A program made the translations under genes and the position numbers. A stretch of DNA of 64,000 nt from the NCBI GenBank assembly GCA_965153455.1, contig OZ234501.1:5394001-5458000 (forward strand), in the 5' to 3' direction. Shown piece by piece: positions 1 to 12,902 of this stretch (position 1 is the first letter of the stretch; the number at the start of each line of letters is the position of its first letter). A model generated the notes under the pieces. That model saw only the letters and a program-made list of their open reading frames with translations. It was not told where the DNA came from and ran no database searches. Source of the stretch: Sphagnum compactum. Its lineage: Eukaryota; Bryophyta; Sphagnopsida; Sphagnales.

Positions 1-1339
1 TCATGTAAACCCATGGCACTTTGGATCAATGAGAGATTTTCAATGGTCCCAAGCTCATTGTGAAGTAGTCTATTAATAATGAGTTCTCACATGAAAAACC
101 TAATGAGAGATATTTTAATAACAAAAAGATTTGATTCTTTTGGTACAAATGAGCACACCACAATAATCTAGAATATTTTAAGAATGTGACTTAATAATTT
201 CCACACTTATTATCTATCATCTGCACACTATTCAATGAACATGTTTGAAAGTCAATATACAACGTGACAGTCAGTCATAAATAAACATCCAATTTAGACA
301 TACACATGATATGACATAAATTGTTTTGATAGGAAATATGTTTCCTCAGTTTGACACCTAAAATATTACTTAAAATAAATTATAATATATTTTGATGATA
401 TATAATTCACACCTCAAACAAACATTTAGAAAGGTGACCTCATTTGAGAGTAGTAAATAGACCCAAGGTGAACCCTAGTATAAATCTTGTGTGAACACCC
501 TAGGGCTTAGCATTTGGTACACCTAAATAGTCTTTGTTTTTTTGTCCCTAACTTTTTCTCACATTAACTTGCTATAGTGACCCTTGGGTTTTTTATCTTT
601 GAATGTTTAAAGTTTGGCATCTTTAATTGGTATACCTAGTCCATGATTTTTCCATCTTTAATTTTTGTTCTCTTTATGTATTGACTTACTCAAGTCCTTG
701 GGTTTCCTAATTTGGTTCCCTTTATGCATAAGTTAGCATAGTCATTGGATTTTTTTAATAAAAAATTTCACTTTATGTATCAATGGGTTTTGGATTTAAT
801 TTCCTATTTTTTTTCACTTTATAAATCAACTTGCCATAGTCCTTGGATTTTTATCCCTAATTTTGTTCACTTCTTGCATCCACTTAGTATATCTAGTCTT
901 TGGATTTTTTTCCTCTAATTTTGTTCACTTTTATGCATCAACTTGGTATAGGCCTTGGATATTTATCCCTAACCCCAGAAAAAATCCTCTTTCCGACCCA
1001 CCCCCTTGGAAATTTTTCCTTAAATACTAATTTTAGGGTTTAAAGATTTAATACTAATTTTAAATATTTATCCTTAATATTTAAGGATTTAGTATTACAT
1101 ATTTGGTTTATAATCAGATTTGGCTAAATCTTCCTACAGATGCTCGCCACTTTTTCTACATCTTCCTATGGATGATAGAGACACTTTGATTTTTTAAAAA
1201 ATTCCTTTAAATTTTTTATTTTTTTAAAAACACAGTTACCTACAAATCAACTCTGCAACAGTAAAACTAAGATACAAATTATTTAAGAAAAGAATAAGAA
1301 AACTAATTTGTAAGTGAAGTAATTAAAGTCAGTAGCCAA
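1..1339. other. AT-rich intergenic DNA
   Basis: I see no gene here. The stretch is AT-rich, with many short poly-T runs and no long open frame with coding character. Its one internal structure is a degenerate tandem repeat listed separately (525-985). Confidence 0.6.
525..985. repeat. Degenerate tandem repeat, unit about 60-65 bp
   Basis: Successive units share the order 'caacttg(g)(c/t)atag', 'ccttggattttt', 'atccctaattttgttcac', 'ttttatgcatc'. About six imperfect copies can be followed, and the last three are the clearest. No coding content is seen. Confidence 0.6.
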
Positions 1340-2176
1340 ATGTTTAAAAACAATTACAAATATTCAGCAGCAGCCAGCAGTAGCCATCACGTGGAGGAGG
1401 AGGCGGCAACAAAAGAAACAAACAAACAAACAAAAATAAAAGAAAAGAATCGTTTTCGAAAGTTAGGAATTAAATGCCCAACTACTCCCCCCCTCTCTCT
1501 CTTTTGGCGCTTCAATTTTCAAACTACCTACCTGCCACCTACCTCCTACGTGTGTGTCTTTACCACCCCGCCAACAACCAACCCCCCAAGCCAATCTGCC
1601 ACCCGCAGCTGCCACCACGCCCAGGTTCCTTCGTTACGGCTTCGCGGCCTGCAACTCTCATTAATGCTCATCACCGCCTTGCCAGCCACTCTGCCTCCTT
1701 CCCCCTTCTGGCCTCCTCCTCCGCGCGCGTCTGTCCGTCGCTCCCTCTTTCTTTTTGTTTCCTCCTCTCATCCGTTTCCGTCGCATTTCCTTCGTCCCCG
1801 ACGCGCATTTCGCTCTTCACAACTTTTCAATAACTCTGCACATTGTGATCTAAAACAAGGGATATCAGTTGTGATAGAAAGTTATACTTACTGCTGTTTT
1901 TCCAGGACTTGTTTTCTGCTATCTTAGCTCCAAGTTTACAGCATTGGGTCTGAAAAAGGAGTTTTTCCTACTTTGGTCAGGACAGTATAGTTCGTGCATT
2001 GTCTTCTTCGAGTCTTCTAATCCATTTCTGCCTAGCTCTCTCTGACGTTTCTTTTTCTACAAACGCACTGTTTGCTCTTGCAGTTACTGCAAAGCACTTG
2101 GCATAGGTGGTGGTGTCAAGACGTAACTCTTTAGTTCTTTTCGTCAAAACCCTCCTTCCCTGAATTTCTTTTGGAA
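1340..2176 (+). promoter_or_regulatory. Promoter and pyrimidine-rich leader of the LTPG-like gene
   Basis: About 800 bp upstream of the lipid-transfer-protein start changes from AT-rich to strongly C/T-rich (around 1480-1810). CT-rich runs like this are common in plant 5' leaders. Open frames across it are proline/serine-rich by composition and lack homology I recognise, so I treat it as promoter and leader. No TATA box or transcription start is assigned. Confidence 0.4.
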
Positions 2177-3496
2177 ATGGGTTACCGTAGTCAGGCAGCT
2201 ATGTCAGGAGTGATGATGCAGTTGTTGCTGCCGTTGCTTATTCTTCTTCTTCTTCTGACGGCGTTGAATGTCGCTGCACAAACTCCTTCAGCTTCAGATT
2301 GTACCACCCAGTATGGGGCTGATTTGAGCAGCTGCGGAAGCTATTTGACCAATGCTGCTACGGTACCAGGCACGGAGTGCTGTTCGGGAATCGCAACAGT
2401 AGAGAAGGATAGTCTCTTCTGCCTGTGTGAAATTGTCAGCCAGTTAGGCACCGCAGCAGGTGTAAATCTGACCAGGGCTTATGCGATTCCAAAGGACTGC
2501 AATCTCACTTTCAGTAATTCCTCTTGTTCAGGTAACACGCGTTCTGTCTTTCTTCTTCTTCAGCCCCTTTGTCAAACCCTAAACCTTTCTTACTACTGTA
2601 CGCTGAGCTTTCCTTCTTATTATTATTTTCCTAGATGTAATATTCTTGTGTTAAAATGAAAATGATGTAGAATCGTAGTTCACAGCTGGGAATTGAACCG
2701 AAGTTTTTTTTGTGGTGTTTGTGATCGTGACCCAGCTGCTGGGATTTCCCCAACTGCTTCTACTCCTACTACCACTGGAGGTATGTGTTAAAGATGATGT
2801 TCTCTTGGTCATGTTGTGAGTTCTGAAGTGTGAAGGTCTTTTGGTCATCTCCCTCTGAGATAAATGTAGTCGAACGGAGTTTGCAAATTTGCTAGCATTT
2901 GCAGATGAGGGGTTTTGATAGCAACTCGAAACTCAGGGTTCTATGGGGTTCTGACGCGTTTCAGATGACAGGACTGGTTGGATATTGAAATCGGGATTTA
3001 TGGTTTTCTCTGTTGGGTATTTCTGGATCAGCCACAAATGGTTCTAGTTTTTAATTATTATTCTAGCAAATAGTCTTGCATGATTTTGCAACTTCTCTCC
3101 AAAATTTGTTTGTCATTGGTGTTTTTGGATTTTTGTGGTTAATAATTTCCAGCACATGACTGTTCAGGTTTTCAGGATGCTTTTGTTTTCAACCCAAGTG
3201 TATCGGATTTTAGTGTTCTTTCTTATTATTGGCGGCTACTTTTATGATTAGTCCTCATTAACGTGTTCAATTTTTTGGGTTTCGTGATTAATTTAACACA
3301 TTGTGTTCGCTTGGTGGAAAATTCTGCAGCTTCTCCTAGTCCAACAGGTGGTGTTGCAGCGGCCCCTTCTAAGAATGGAGGAGCTAAATCAATCATTGTA
3401 CCCTCTCTTTACACAGTTTTTGGAGCAATGGTTTTGGGATGTGTGGGTATGGTACTTTCAGTTGTTGCAGACTCTGGGGTTATTACAGCTGTTTGA
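2177..3496 (+). CDS. LTPG: GPI-anchored non-specific lipid transfer protein (LTPG type)
   Basis: Three exons, 2177-2531, 2736-2780 and 3330-3496, join with GT/AG borders in phase 1 to give 188 residues. I chose the ATG at 2177, which opens a signal peptide with a long leucine run (residues 15-30). The mature part has the eight-cysteine nsLTP pattern: C42, C53, C68-C69, C82, C84, C108, C117. A Ser/Thr/Pro-rich linker and a hydrophobic C-terminal segment (VFGAMVLGCVGMVLSVV) follow, as expected for a GPI anchor signal. LTPGs sit on the outer face of the plasma membrane and move or bind lipids for cuticle and wall deposition. The 45-bp middle exon is small but keeps the frame. The family is secure; the exact subgroup is not. 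Confidence 0.9.
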
Positions 3497-5000
3497 AGAA
3501 GCTTTTGGGAATTTGTGGATTATTTCAATGCTAGTAGGTTAATTTGCTGTTTGTGGACATGTGTTTTGTAAGAGAAGAATGGGCATTATGGACTCACATT
3601 TGATTGTTTCTTTTTGTTTCATTGAAACTTTTGATATGGTGCAACTTCTCTATTTGATGATGTGTGTTTAGATGGTTCCATGGAGATTTTTTCCTTGTTA
3701 TGACAATTACTGAGTGGCAAACTGTTCCTTGAAGGAGGGTCTGCTGACCTATTTGAATGGTGAGGGTGGGTACTAATGTTGTGGTTCTTGCTTGTGAAGA
3801 GAACCCCAGTCCTTGTTTTGATGTTGTAAAATCTAAATTGGTGTAAAAGGTCCATCTGTTGTTTCCAAGGATGGTCAAATGCAGAATGCGCTGCCCTTGT
3901 TAGATGGGCTCTTCCGCTAACTGATAGGCTTTATCAAAATCTTTGTGCAATCCTGATGAATTAGTTTCTTTTGTTCTCCATAAAGCCCATAATATAAGCA
4001 TAAATGGAATGTTTCACTATGGTAATAAATCAAATTTCGATTCTGCATGAGTTGGTGGGAGCTCAGTGAAAAACATGAATGGTTTCAAGCTCCCTTTTGT
4101 GTGATTGTGAAGTTACTAGACTCTTTACAAGTAAATAAGACGTGGAGTCTCACACCTGTTTTGATTTTATACTTCCAAATACCACTAGTTGGCAGGATTG
4201 AAGGAGAAACAAGAATTTTTATAAGATGTTAATTGAATGCTTCCGCCATGACAAATAGAGCATAATGGAACTTTGCAGTTTAAGATGAGGTACTCGCAAA
4301 AGTAATGGGCGTTTTTGTTCTAGGGTAACCCTGAACTTCTCTGGAGGAGCCTAGAAACGGTGTTGTGATCAAAATCTTGGAACTGTAATTACAAAATATT
4401 GTTATCGTGAATCTTTAAAATTCCCAGAATTTATGTAATTGTTCGTCTGTATGATCACTGGTTGTGTTTTTATGTAAACAAAAAATTGGTAAAGGAGGTT
4501 TGATTGATTGACTACCCAAAAAAATCAAAGAATATGGTTGGTGTCTTTCCTAATTTTGCAAAGACAAAGCACCAACAAAACTATGTTCTTAACAAACAAC
4601 ATCAAATTGAAGTCTTTGGTTGTTTACTTCACCATCTACATAATGTAAAAAAAAGTGAATTTTGTATGTCTCATGATTATGAAATATATAACACAGAAAA
4701 GTGCATGCACATTCAAATCCAACCTTTTAAGAAAGTCATACAATATCTGAGGAAAATCACTGACTTGTGGCAAATAAGGTCAGCAGATGTGATGATCAGA
4801 GAGACCTATAAAAAAACAACAAAGAAAAAATTCTAATGAACAAAAATTCTAATTCAAAGGCCTTGGGTAGCAAATGTTTTTCTAGCAACTAACTGTATTT
4901 TGTTGGACACTCAGAAGTCCTACTGTGGTGGGATCAACAAAAATTGCAATAATTTCCCGGGAAGTTTTTGAACTCATTTGGAGAATGCCCCAAATTATAT
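3497..5000. other. 3' flank and intergenic DNA, nothing recognised
   Basis: The first few hundred bases are probably the 3' UTR of the LTPG-like gene. The rest is AT-rich, and its short open frames (for example 4504-4836) have no recognisable domain or codon bias. This lies between the 3' ends of two convergent genes. Confidence 0.5.
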
Positions 5001-6490
5001 CTAAGATTGTCGTTTGCTGTGATTCAAGTCTAAATTCAGGTTCTCGTTGTAAACAACAAGGACAAACCTGTAGAGACACCACATGGATAGATTGCTGGAG
5101 AAGAAGATCATGAAAAGAAGAGAGAAGTGAACTTCGAAATTCACACACAGCCATGCATCTCCAATTAATGAGCCCGATCCCAGAACAAAGCCCACAGCAG
5201 CTAACAGCAGCCACAACGAGGCTCTTCTGAAGCCAAGTTTGCTCTGTGACCCAGGCGGCACAACTCCAGGTGACATCCTTGAACCAGCTGCTTGCAAACA
5301 GGATTTTGTGATGAAGATACCAATAATTACAGAGCCAAATATGGGTAGAAGATAAAGCTGTTCTTGCAACAGCAATGGTCCAAGTAGTGCCATTGCTAAT
5401 ATTGCAAGGTAGGTTAGGAGCAAGCCAAGTCGCTGGAATGCTTTTGTGTCATCAAAATGACCTAACACAGCTGCAAATCCAGCAATTATGGAGACGGCTG
5501 AGCAGCTTGTTGCCACAACGTCTATCAAGTGGAACACAAGTTCGCCTCGCAAGCAGTGAAAGAAAAGACCTCCAAGACACATGAGAGCATACCACAGTAG
5601 GGCTAATCCCCATACAAACAGCCCAGCCTGCCTTGTTGACAAGGTGGTGGTGTTCTGTGCCTGAGGAGGAGGTTGAGGCTGGCTTTTGTTGTTCTTGTTG
5701 TTCTTGTTGTTTCTCTTAATGCTTCTTTGAAGAAGATCTAACCCTGTACTGCATCCTAGAAATATCCCCCAAATCATAATTGCAGCAGAAACTGGCCAGT
5801 CCACTGGGATTGTATTCGCACCTGGAAGAAGCTGCATGCACCATGTCCAAGACACAAAACAGAAAGTTGGGTCGGCCCGGTCAATGTATGTGAAGCAAAG
5901 GGAATTCACTTACATTCTTACAAAAGGTAAAGTTTATAAATTTTAAAAAAATACTCCTCTAAAAAAACTTTCAAAATATTTATAAAATAAACAAGGCATT
6001 TGAAATTTATTTTATTTATTTTGTTAATTTATAAATAAATGTAGATATTTATCAATTACCAAAACTACCATTTTAAATAAGCAAACAGGGGTATATATAT
6101 TAACATCAATCTCAATTACAATTAGGTCAAAAAACAATACCCTCCAAATGTAAGGTGTACCCTTGAAAATACAAAGAGTGAATCCCTTTCCTCTAGATAT
6201 GAAGTTCAGAACTCAAATCCCACTCCGAATAGTCACAAATTATTTACAGGAATCAAAAATGTCACAGAAGAGACGTTTCTCTCTAGAACAGTCCTATTCT
6301 TTTGTGGCCTTGCGAGACAGAGAGAGAGAGAGACAGAGAGACAGAGATGGCCAACCTTGAGATGTATAGACGGAAGAGGGCACTGCTCAAGGACCCAATT
6401 GGGAAAGCAAAAGTAAAACACAGCTGGAGCATGTTCTCGCAGCAAACCAAAAGTCGCTGGTAAGAACCTGAGCGCCACCAACTGCGACAT
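5001..6490 (-). CDS. Multi-pass membrane protein, function unknown
   Basis: The proposed gene has exon 1 at 6490-6356 and exon 2 at 5831-5001. Donor (AAG|gttggc) and acceptor (gcatgcag|) are both phase 0, giving 321 residues. Exon 1 opens MSQLVALRFLPATFGLLREH and is hydrophobic. Exon 2 holds five or six further likely membrane segments, separated by an Asn/Lys then Gln/Pro-rich loop. That loop is encoded by a short ttgttc-type repeat and is probably variable. One helix carries H-x2-D followed by Ser, but I will not assign it to a hydrolase family on that alone. The acceptor is uncertain: the frame stays open to 5909, and a conserved-looking segment (CFVSWTWCMQLLPG) precedes the chosen site. 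I do not recognise the family. Confidence 0.55.
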
Positions 6491-7710
6491 ATTTACCTAC
6501 CAACCCACGCAACTCCCTCCCTCACTCGCTCGCTCACCCACTCGCTCTCCAAAACAAAGAAACACAGTCTTCCCGATAACGTCCACCATACACATACACA
6601 CCTCGCTACAAAAGCACTGCAACTGTGTAGTAGTACCTCAGAAGCTCAAATTCAATCAACCCAAAAGAAGCTCCAAAACTTAACCCCTCCTCAATTTGAC
6701 TCTCAAATCGTCACTTTCTCTTCGCCAACACCACTTCCAGGAACGGCATGCGACCAAGGAAGGACACAATATTCACGCAACGTGAGAGAGTGAGAGAAGA
6801 GAGACAAACGCAACGCCAATTGCGTGCACGTTCTGGGCTGCGTGGAGTTTGGAAAGAGTCGCGCTTGTTTCAAGACCTTGATTGGTTTAGGGTGGGGCCC
6901 TCGTTCCAGACCTCGTTGGACACCTGGGTTGGGTGGCGACGACGAAGAAGAAGAAGTGCTGTAGACGGCAACGCGGCGAAGATGAGGACAGGTCGGGGGG
7001 GCTTTACCTTTCTCAATTCTATTTTTGACAATTTTGAGTGCGCCAAAGGTACCAATAAAAAAGAGTTTTAAGTCTTTTTTGAACACAAAAAAACAGAGCG
7101 CTCCCCTTGAATCTGGCCTAAGTTGAGCACTTAAGTGTTCCATCACCGACCATTTTACCCTACTCTGTTTCATATTAATTAGTTGGGGGTGCTTCACAAG
7201 TCCAACTTTTTTTGTGCAATGAGCCAATTTGATTGGCTTATTGCAAAAAAAATTGAAACTATGTAGGCTCCCTAAAATATGGTGAGTTGAACTTCTTTTT
7301 TTTCTTGAGATAAGGCAACTTTTGCCCTTTTTATGCCAAAAAAAAAAACTCCTTTGGACAAGTCCCATCCCTTTTTTTTTGGGTCAACAAGTGGCCAAAT
7401 TTCGCCCAGAAGAAAAACCCCACCCACTCTCCCTGAAAAAGCCCATTATTCTATTCCTTTAGTTTTAAAAACATCCATTTGGCGATGTCTGCCTGGAGGA
7501 ACCCATGTTGAGGGTTGGGAGTTGGGCTCCACATTGGTTAGGGAATCCACGTTGGTAACCCACACATTGGTTAAAGATTTGTTTAATCTTTTGGAAAACA
7601 TGCGATTTTGCACTTTCAATTGTTATGGTGGAAATGACCTCCTAGAATTTACATAGGGAAACTTCTTAGAATTTCTTCAGGTTGGATAGAAAGATTATAG
7701 GCAACCCTTA
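6491..7710. other. Leader of the membrane-protein gene and intergenic DNA
   Basis: 6491-6760 has CTCGCTCGCTCAC-type pyrimidine-rich sequence, consistent with a promoter or leader for the - strand gene. From 6760 to 7710 I see no gene. The open frames on both strands there are low-complexity and mutually overlapping. Confidence 0.4.
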
Positions 7711-7924
7711 TGGTGCATTCACACTTGATGTTAAATCAATGTTAAATGTAAATCTAGGTGGCATCCTAGTTGGCACCCAATGTTGAATGGGCAATAGCTT
7801 AATGTTAAGTGAATGTTAGTTTAATATAAAAATTTCATGATAAGGAAGTTTAAGTTTTAAATGACTAGTATTGGTGATGAGGGACTCAGCACTAGAGTCC
7901 CTAACACCAAGTGTGAATGCACTT
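7711..7924. mobile_element. Tourist-like (PIF/Harbinger) MITE
   Basis: This 214-bp non-coding element has terminal inverted repeats. GTGCATTCACACTTG at 7713-7727 is matched exactly by its reverse complement at 7908-7922, with the two outermost bases mismatched. It is flanked by TTA at 7708-7710 and 7925-7927, the target preference of PIF/Harbinger-type Tourist MITEs. The interior repeats the word ATGTTAAAT and has no open frame. Confidence 0.75.
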
Positions 7925-8026
7925 TTATCCTAATTTTAATTTAATGTTTACTAAAAACGCAAACTGGGGGAAAAGAAAGGTATTTTTCAGTGTTTTTTAT
8001 AAAATAAAAACTTATGATGTTGCTGC

Positions 8027-8290
8027 TCAAGTGGTGATCATCCATTGATATTCAGAATATGAAAGTAGAAAATCTTAAGCACACTTTCATAATGCAGGCA
8101 ATTGTGGTGATTTCTGGCGATTTTTAACATATCAAATATCAAAAGACTTTTAGCAAAATGACGAAAACTCACTAGGTATCTAATTTCACAAAAAAAAAGT
8201 TTGTTTAATTTGTGAAAATATTGCACAAAAAAGGAATAGCACATGACATGTAGGTATTTAGGTACATACCCATGTTGGGCAGGTATTTAT
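8027..8290. repeat. Dispersed repeat, copy 1 of 3
   Basis: Shares ordered blocks with 55785-56125 and, less well, 55470-55735. The blocks include 'aatatgaaagtagaaaatc', 'ggcaattgtggtgatttctg', 'aattcac(a)aaaaa' and 'gcacaaaaaaggaatag', ending in a GGTA-type short repeat. No terminal repeats or coding potential are seen, so its class is unknown. Confidence 0.65.
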
Positions 8291-8674
8291 AAATAAATAA
8301 ATAAACAATTGGGTCCAGTTTTTTTAGAATTGTGAGGGTCCAAGTTTTTACAAAAACAGGATTAACACAGAACCATCATAGAAACACAAACACCCCCCAA
8401 CTTTATAGAAACACAAACATCCCAACCCTCAACATGCCCAACTTGACAAAAACACAAGCACCCCGCGATCAACAACTATGTGTGGTTCTGCACAATACTA
8501 AATAGACCCATCATTCACACATTCTACCTAGATATACAAACATACACCCACAAAAACTTGACTTGCAAGTGTTCCCAACAAAGACTCACAATTAAATCCA
8601 CTTCCACAACCAAGTTATACCCAACAACCATAATCAGTGTGCATTTCATCATTTTGAGAGTCCCCTCCTAGAGG
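8291..8674. other. Intergenic DNA with short cacaaacacccc repeats
   Basis: A-rich and C-rich sequence with two or three imperfect copies of 'tagaaacacaaacaccc' around 8380-8430. No gene is recognised. Confidence 0.4.
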
Positions 8675-8783
8675 GATCACCCATGGCAGAATATAATTAA
8701 TAAGCATAGTTCAATGATCTCATCAATACTTACATCTGCCACACCTTTTTTTTAATCTGTAACTAATTCTACCATGGGTGATC
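8675..8783. repeat. Small fold-back repeat
   Basis: An 18-base arm beginning GATCACCCATGG (8675-8692) is matched by its reverse complement at 8766-8783 with one mismatch, enclosing about 73 bases. It resembles a degenerate MITE, but no target duplication is evident. Confidence 0.5.
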
Positions 8784-10909
8784 TACATCACTGCCTGTGC
8801 ACGATCTTGTTTATGGAAAATTGCAGACCACCATCACCATCCCATAAAGTTGCAAATTGCAAACACTTGCAAATGAACCGCACCACAAAAACAACCTTAA
8901 TGAATGCATCACACACATTCAGTAGTTAACCCTAACATCAATAAACAAAAAAAGTTCCCCAAAACAAAAACTAGAACACACTAAAGTTATTGGTAAAGTC
9001 AGAAAACACAGGGTTTTGGTATTGGGTTTAGGGAAAAGAGACGATGAACAGAAAAAGGCATGATGAGTATTTTTTGAAGGCAAAAAAGATAGGAGGAAAC
9101 TCAAAATTGCTCATTAACTCATGATCAAAGGAGTTTCCAACTGTATACCGTCTTCTTCTTTTTTATGATGCAAGTGTCACAATTGACGTGAGTGTTTTTT
9201 GCAAGGAAGGTCCGGAGCCCAACCAGTTTTTAGTAAGGTCTAAAACGAGACCAATTTGTGAGAAAGGTCTGGAGTGGAAGTAGTTTCTGAAGAAGGTCTT
9301 AGGGTTTAGAAGGGTCTACTTTGACCTTGAACAGGTTGTGAACTTTGAGCAGGTTGTGAGCTTTGAGTTTGAGAGGTGTTTTGGTCTTTTGTGGTGAGCT
9401 TTTAGCATCATTGTTTGAGGTTCCGACAGTGAGTTGCAACTTTGTTAGTAAGGAGCTTCGACAACAGCTACAACAATGAGCTTCATGTAAGGTTTCTATA
9501 CCTAAATTTCTTTCCTCTTATTCCCAAACAAATGGTCCTCATTTCCATATTGTGGAAAGGTGAGGATGTTTTTGTTGACACTTTAGACCGTTACCTAACT
9601 CTATGGGAGGCATTCCTCTTGTCTTACTAGTCTCTTTCTATAATTTGCCACAAGTTTTGTGAATTAATCACATCTTGAAGCTTAGACTATAACCTATGGT
9701 TTTAGATTCTTCCATTTTTAACTTTCATAACTTCCAACAGTTTTTCATCACACCAATTGTTGATGATGCTTGCCATCTTCTACCACCTCTCACAAACTGA
9801 CGCACCCCTACACTCTTTGAAAGACTCAAATGCGAGTTCGAAAGTGAAAACAACGAAAGAAGGAATTGGGGTATGCTCCCTAACTCGCAACACTTTGAGG
9901 TAAGAAGGGCGTGTTGGAGCTTCGAAATGGGGACTAGGAAAAGTGACAAGCGGGTCAATTATTCACACGAACCTGCACAAACCAAACAACAAGTTGATTA
10001 ATGAGTAATTGGAGCACTTTTGGTGCACGGACAAACCATGGGGATACATGAACTCACAAGACTCACCACGGCCCAAACTTAGGAGAAGCCAACACCTTCC
10101 CCCTTATAGTATTTTTTGTGCTTAACCACGAGGGTTGCACCCAAATGTCATTTTGTCCCGAGACTCCCAAGTCGGAAGTCTCAAAATTTTCAAATATGGA
10201 CTCCCACCACTTTGGAGGCCCATAACTTCTTGTGCAGACTTCCAATTGAGGTGAAGTCTAAACCAAAGTTGTAGCTCTTGTTAAAAGCTTTCTAACAATA
10301 TGTGGCACACCACCTACACACACTCTCAGGTTGCACTCTCGACCCGCACCTTTCCATGCCTTTGCCTTGGTCACGAGCCCAAGGCTAAGGTCATGACACA
10401 AATAATGTTGTGGTTGCATACATTTTTCCACGTTTACCCATGATCTCGTCCATGCTTTGGTGTCTTCGCTGAGTCAACGAGGGGTGGTGTAAGGCAATGG
10501 GGGAAACAATTGCATGGAATGCTTTGGAACTTGTCAAAATCAATAATTAAGTTCACCATAAATTTGTAACCATGCATGGTCTCAAAAGATGTTCTCTTCA
10601 TGAATGGATTCAAATTGAAATAGATTATTTATAAGATTTTTTAGAGTGGTATGATACATTTGAATCCTTTGAAAATGTGGAATCAGATGCAAATTCAGAT
10701 TTTTTTTTTTTTCATTAAGGTTGTTAATTTAACTTATGTTATGCACACTTTGTAACCTGATTGAATTGGAATCTATAAAGTTTCTTACTTCTATGATTTG
10801 TTGGAACTTATTTTCCTATTAAGGTCATATTCATCTACTGTGGTTGTTTGCTTCAACCCAATGAGCCCAAGGAATTAGTTGCTCAACATATAAACCTAAA
10901 TAATTTAAA
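8784..10909. other. Intergenic DNA, no gene recognised
   Basis: Mixed AT-rich and moderately GC sequence. Short open frames on both strands have no recognisable motif. 10020-10500 looks like decayed repeat DNA, but I cannot assign a class. Confidence 0.4.
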
Positions 10910-12380
10910 GATGTTATTTTGTTGATCAAGGTGGGGTTTAAGGTTTTGTTTGACCAAGGTTCAAGAGATTTAGCTAGTTGTTCACTTCCATTTAATCAGG
11001 TCATCATTTCATCTACCTACTTGCTTGAACATAATGCACATAGTGAACTAGTTGTTCTTCATAAATTCAACCTGGAAGCCATTTTATGTTTTTGTAGCAA
11101 TGTTTTTTTGTTGACTAATCGTACGTATAAGGTCTTGTGTATCAAGGTTGTTTGAATATACAAGGCATCCTTCTTGGCTCTAAAATAGGTGGAAATTATT
11201 ACTTAGCATGTGGGTTTCCAATAGCTCTAGAACAAATGATCGATAAAATTCACCAGGTACTTTTATAATTAAGGTCCTTGCAAAGCCCATTCTGTTTCAA
11301 AGTTTGAATGAATTTTTTTTGTGCAAGAAAAGCAATCTCAAACAAACCTTAAGCCTATCTGTGATTTATTCAAATAAGATTATGCCTTTCACCCACCTCA
11401 AGAATGTTAAGGTGAACCATGTTTTCAACTATCATAGAGGACATCATGAAGTCCAACAGGCACACACGTTGCTAACAAGTTGGCAGACTATTTCTTAAGT
11501 GCCAATTACAGCAGATAATGGGCATTGGTTAGGCTTCAATTACCGTTTGGAATAGACCCTGATAAAAATCATATTTCCATGAGGACATAATAATGATTGC
11601 CCAAGTGGAATAGGACTCATGGGTAAATGGCTATGCATTGATGGGTTTGTGTTTATGGATGTGGGGATTAGGGTTCTATTTGATCAATGTCCAAGAGATT
11701 GAGAACGTTGCTCACTTCAACCTAATGAACTAACTGTTTCATTTTGTTCACTTGAACTTAGTGAACTGAAGGAACTAGTTATTCAACATATAAATCCAAA
11801 GCTCTAACAATCATCAAATGGATATGTCATGATGGGTTTTGGTTTATGAATGTGGGGATTAGGGTTTTGTTTTATCAATGTCTAGGAGATCCAACCAGTT
11901 GTTCACATCAACTCATCTAGATCATCATTTCATCTACCTACCATCTTGAACAAAATGAACCCCATAAGCGAATTGCTATTCATGAATTCAACTTGGACAT
12001 TTATATCATGTTATTCCATTTATGTTGACCATTGTGCTAAATTTAAGGTTCTGTTTGATCAAGGTTCAGGAAATCTATAACATTTATCATTTGAACCTAG
12101 TCAATTCACCATTTCATCTAGTTGCTACTTTGAACCCGGTGAACCCAAAGAGTTGGTTGCTCAACATACAAACTGAGACATTCATCAACCCAATCAGGTC
12201 ATCGTTTCATCTATTTACTCACTTGAACATAATACACATAGTGAATTAGCTAGTACTCATTTACCTAGATCTTGAACATAGTGAGCTAATGAGTTACTTG
12301 ATATTCATTAATTCAAATTGGAATGCCATTTCATGATCTTGCATTAACCTTTTTTTTATGACCAATGGTGGGTTTAAGGA
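10910..12380. repeat. Degenerate tandem repeat, unit about 190 bp
   Basis: At least four imperfect units start near 10915, 11640, 11830 and 12030. Each carries, in order, 'gggattagggtt(t/c)tgtttgatcaa', 'agagat', 'gttgttcacttcaac', 'atcatttcatctacct', 'cttgaac..aatg', 'gtgaac..gttgctcaacat'. The units have diverged and hold no long open frame. They lie directly before the polypurine satellite. Confidence 0.6.
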
Positions 12381-12589
12381 CTTGGTGTTGAAACAACCAT
12401 AGTGTAACTGAAGAATGAAGGAATTTGTAGATCTATGAGATTTTGAATCAAATGCATGTACACTACAAGTATTGCAACAGGTTCTAATCCAAGGTTAATC
12501 ATCTTTCATCTAACTCTAACAATCCTTTTTGAATTCATACATCTATTGCCATTGTTGGTTTAGGATTTAACATCACCTAGGCTGGGCAA

Positions 12590-12902
12590 CTACTTAAAGA
12601 GGAGTAAAGATAGAGACAAAAACAAAGAAGCAAATAGAAAGACAAAAAAAAAAAAAGATGGAAAGAAACAGAGGCAAAGAGAAACAGAAAAAAAGAAAAA
12701 TGGAGAGATTCAAAGGTGCAAAAAAAGAAAGAAAAAAAGATGGAGAGACTCAAAGGCGTAGAGAGAAACACACAAAAAGAGAAAGATGGAGAAAAAAAAA
12801 AAGATGGAGAGATTCAGAGGCGTAGAGAAAGAGACAGAGACAGAGAAACAAAGATAAACAAACATAGATGGAAAGAAATAGAGAGAAACAAAGGGAGATA
12901 TA
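12590..12902. repeat. Polypurine satellite, left part
   Basis: Nearly pure A/G on the + strand. It repeats the phrase 'gatggagagactcaaagg(c/t)g' (around 12699, 12739, 12803) followed by 'agagagaaacac' and 'gagacagagacagag'. The same phrases, in the same order, make up 50178-51404, so the two stretches look like one array split by the CACTA insertion. Serine/leucine-rich frames on the opposite strand are composition artefacts. Confidence 0.8.

Noticed and set aside
1340-1927. A long open frame upstream of the LTPG-like gene
   Set aside because: It is Pro/Ser-rich because the DNA is C/T-rich. Two frames are open over the same stretch and no domain is visible. It is better read as promoter and leader.
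4504-4836. A 110-codon open frame on +
   Set aside because: It lies in AT-rich DNA, has no recognisable domain and no splice context, and overlaps the 3' side of convergent genes.
6703-7368. A 221-codon frame on the minus strand
   Set aside because: It is Ser/Lys/Phe-rich with overlapping open frames on +, and has no domain. It is likely chance in leader and intergenic DNA.
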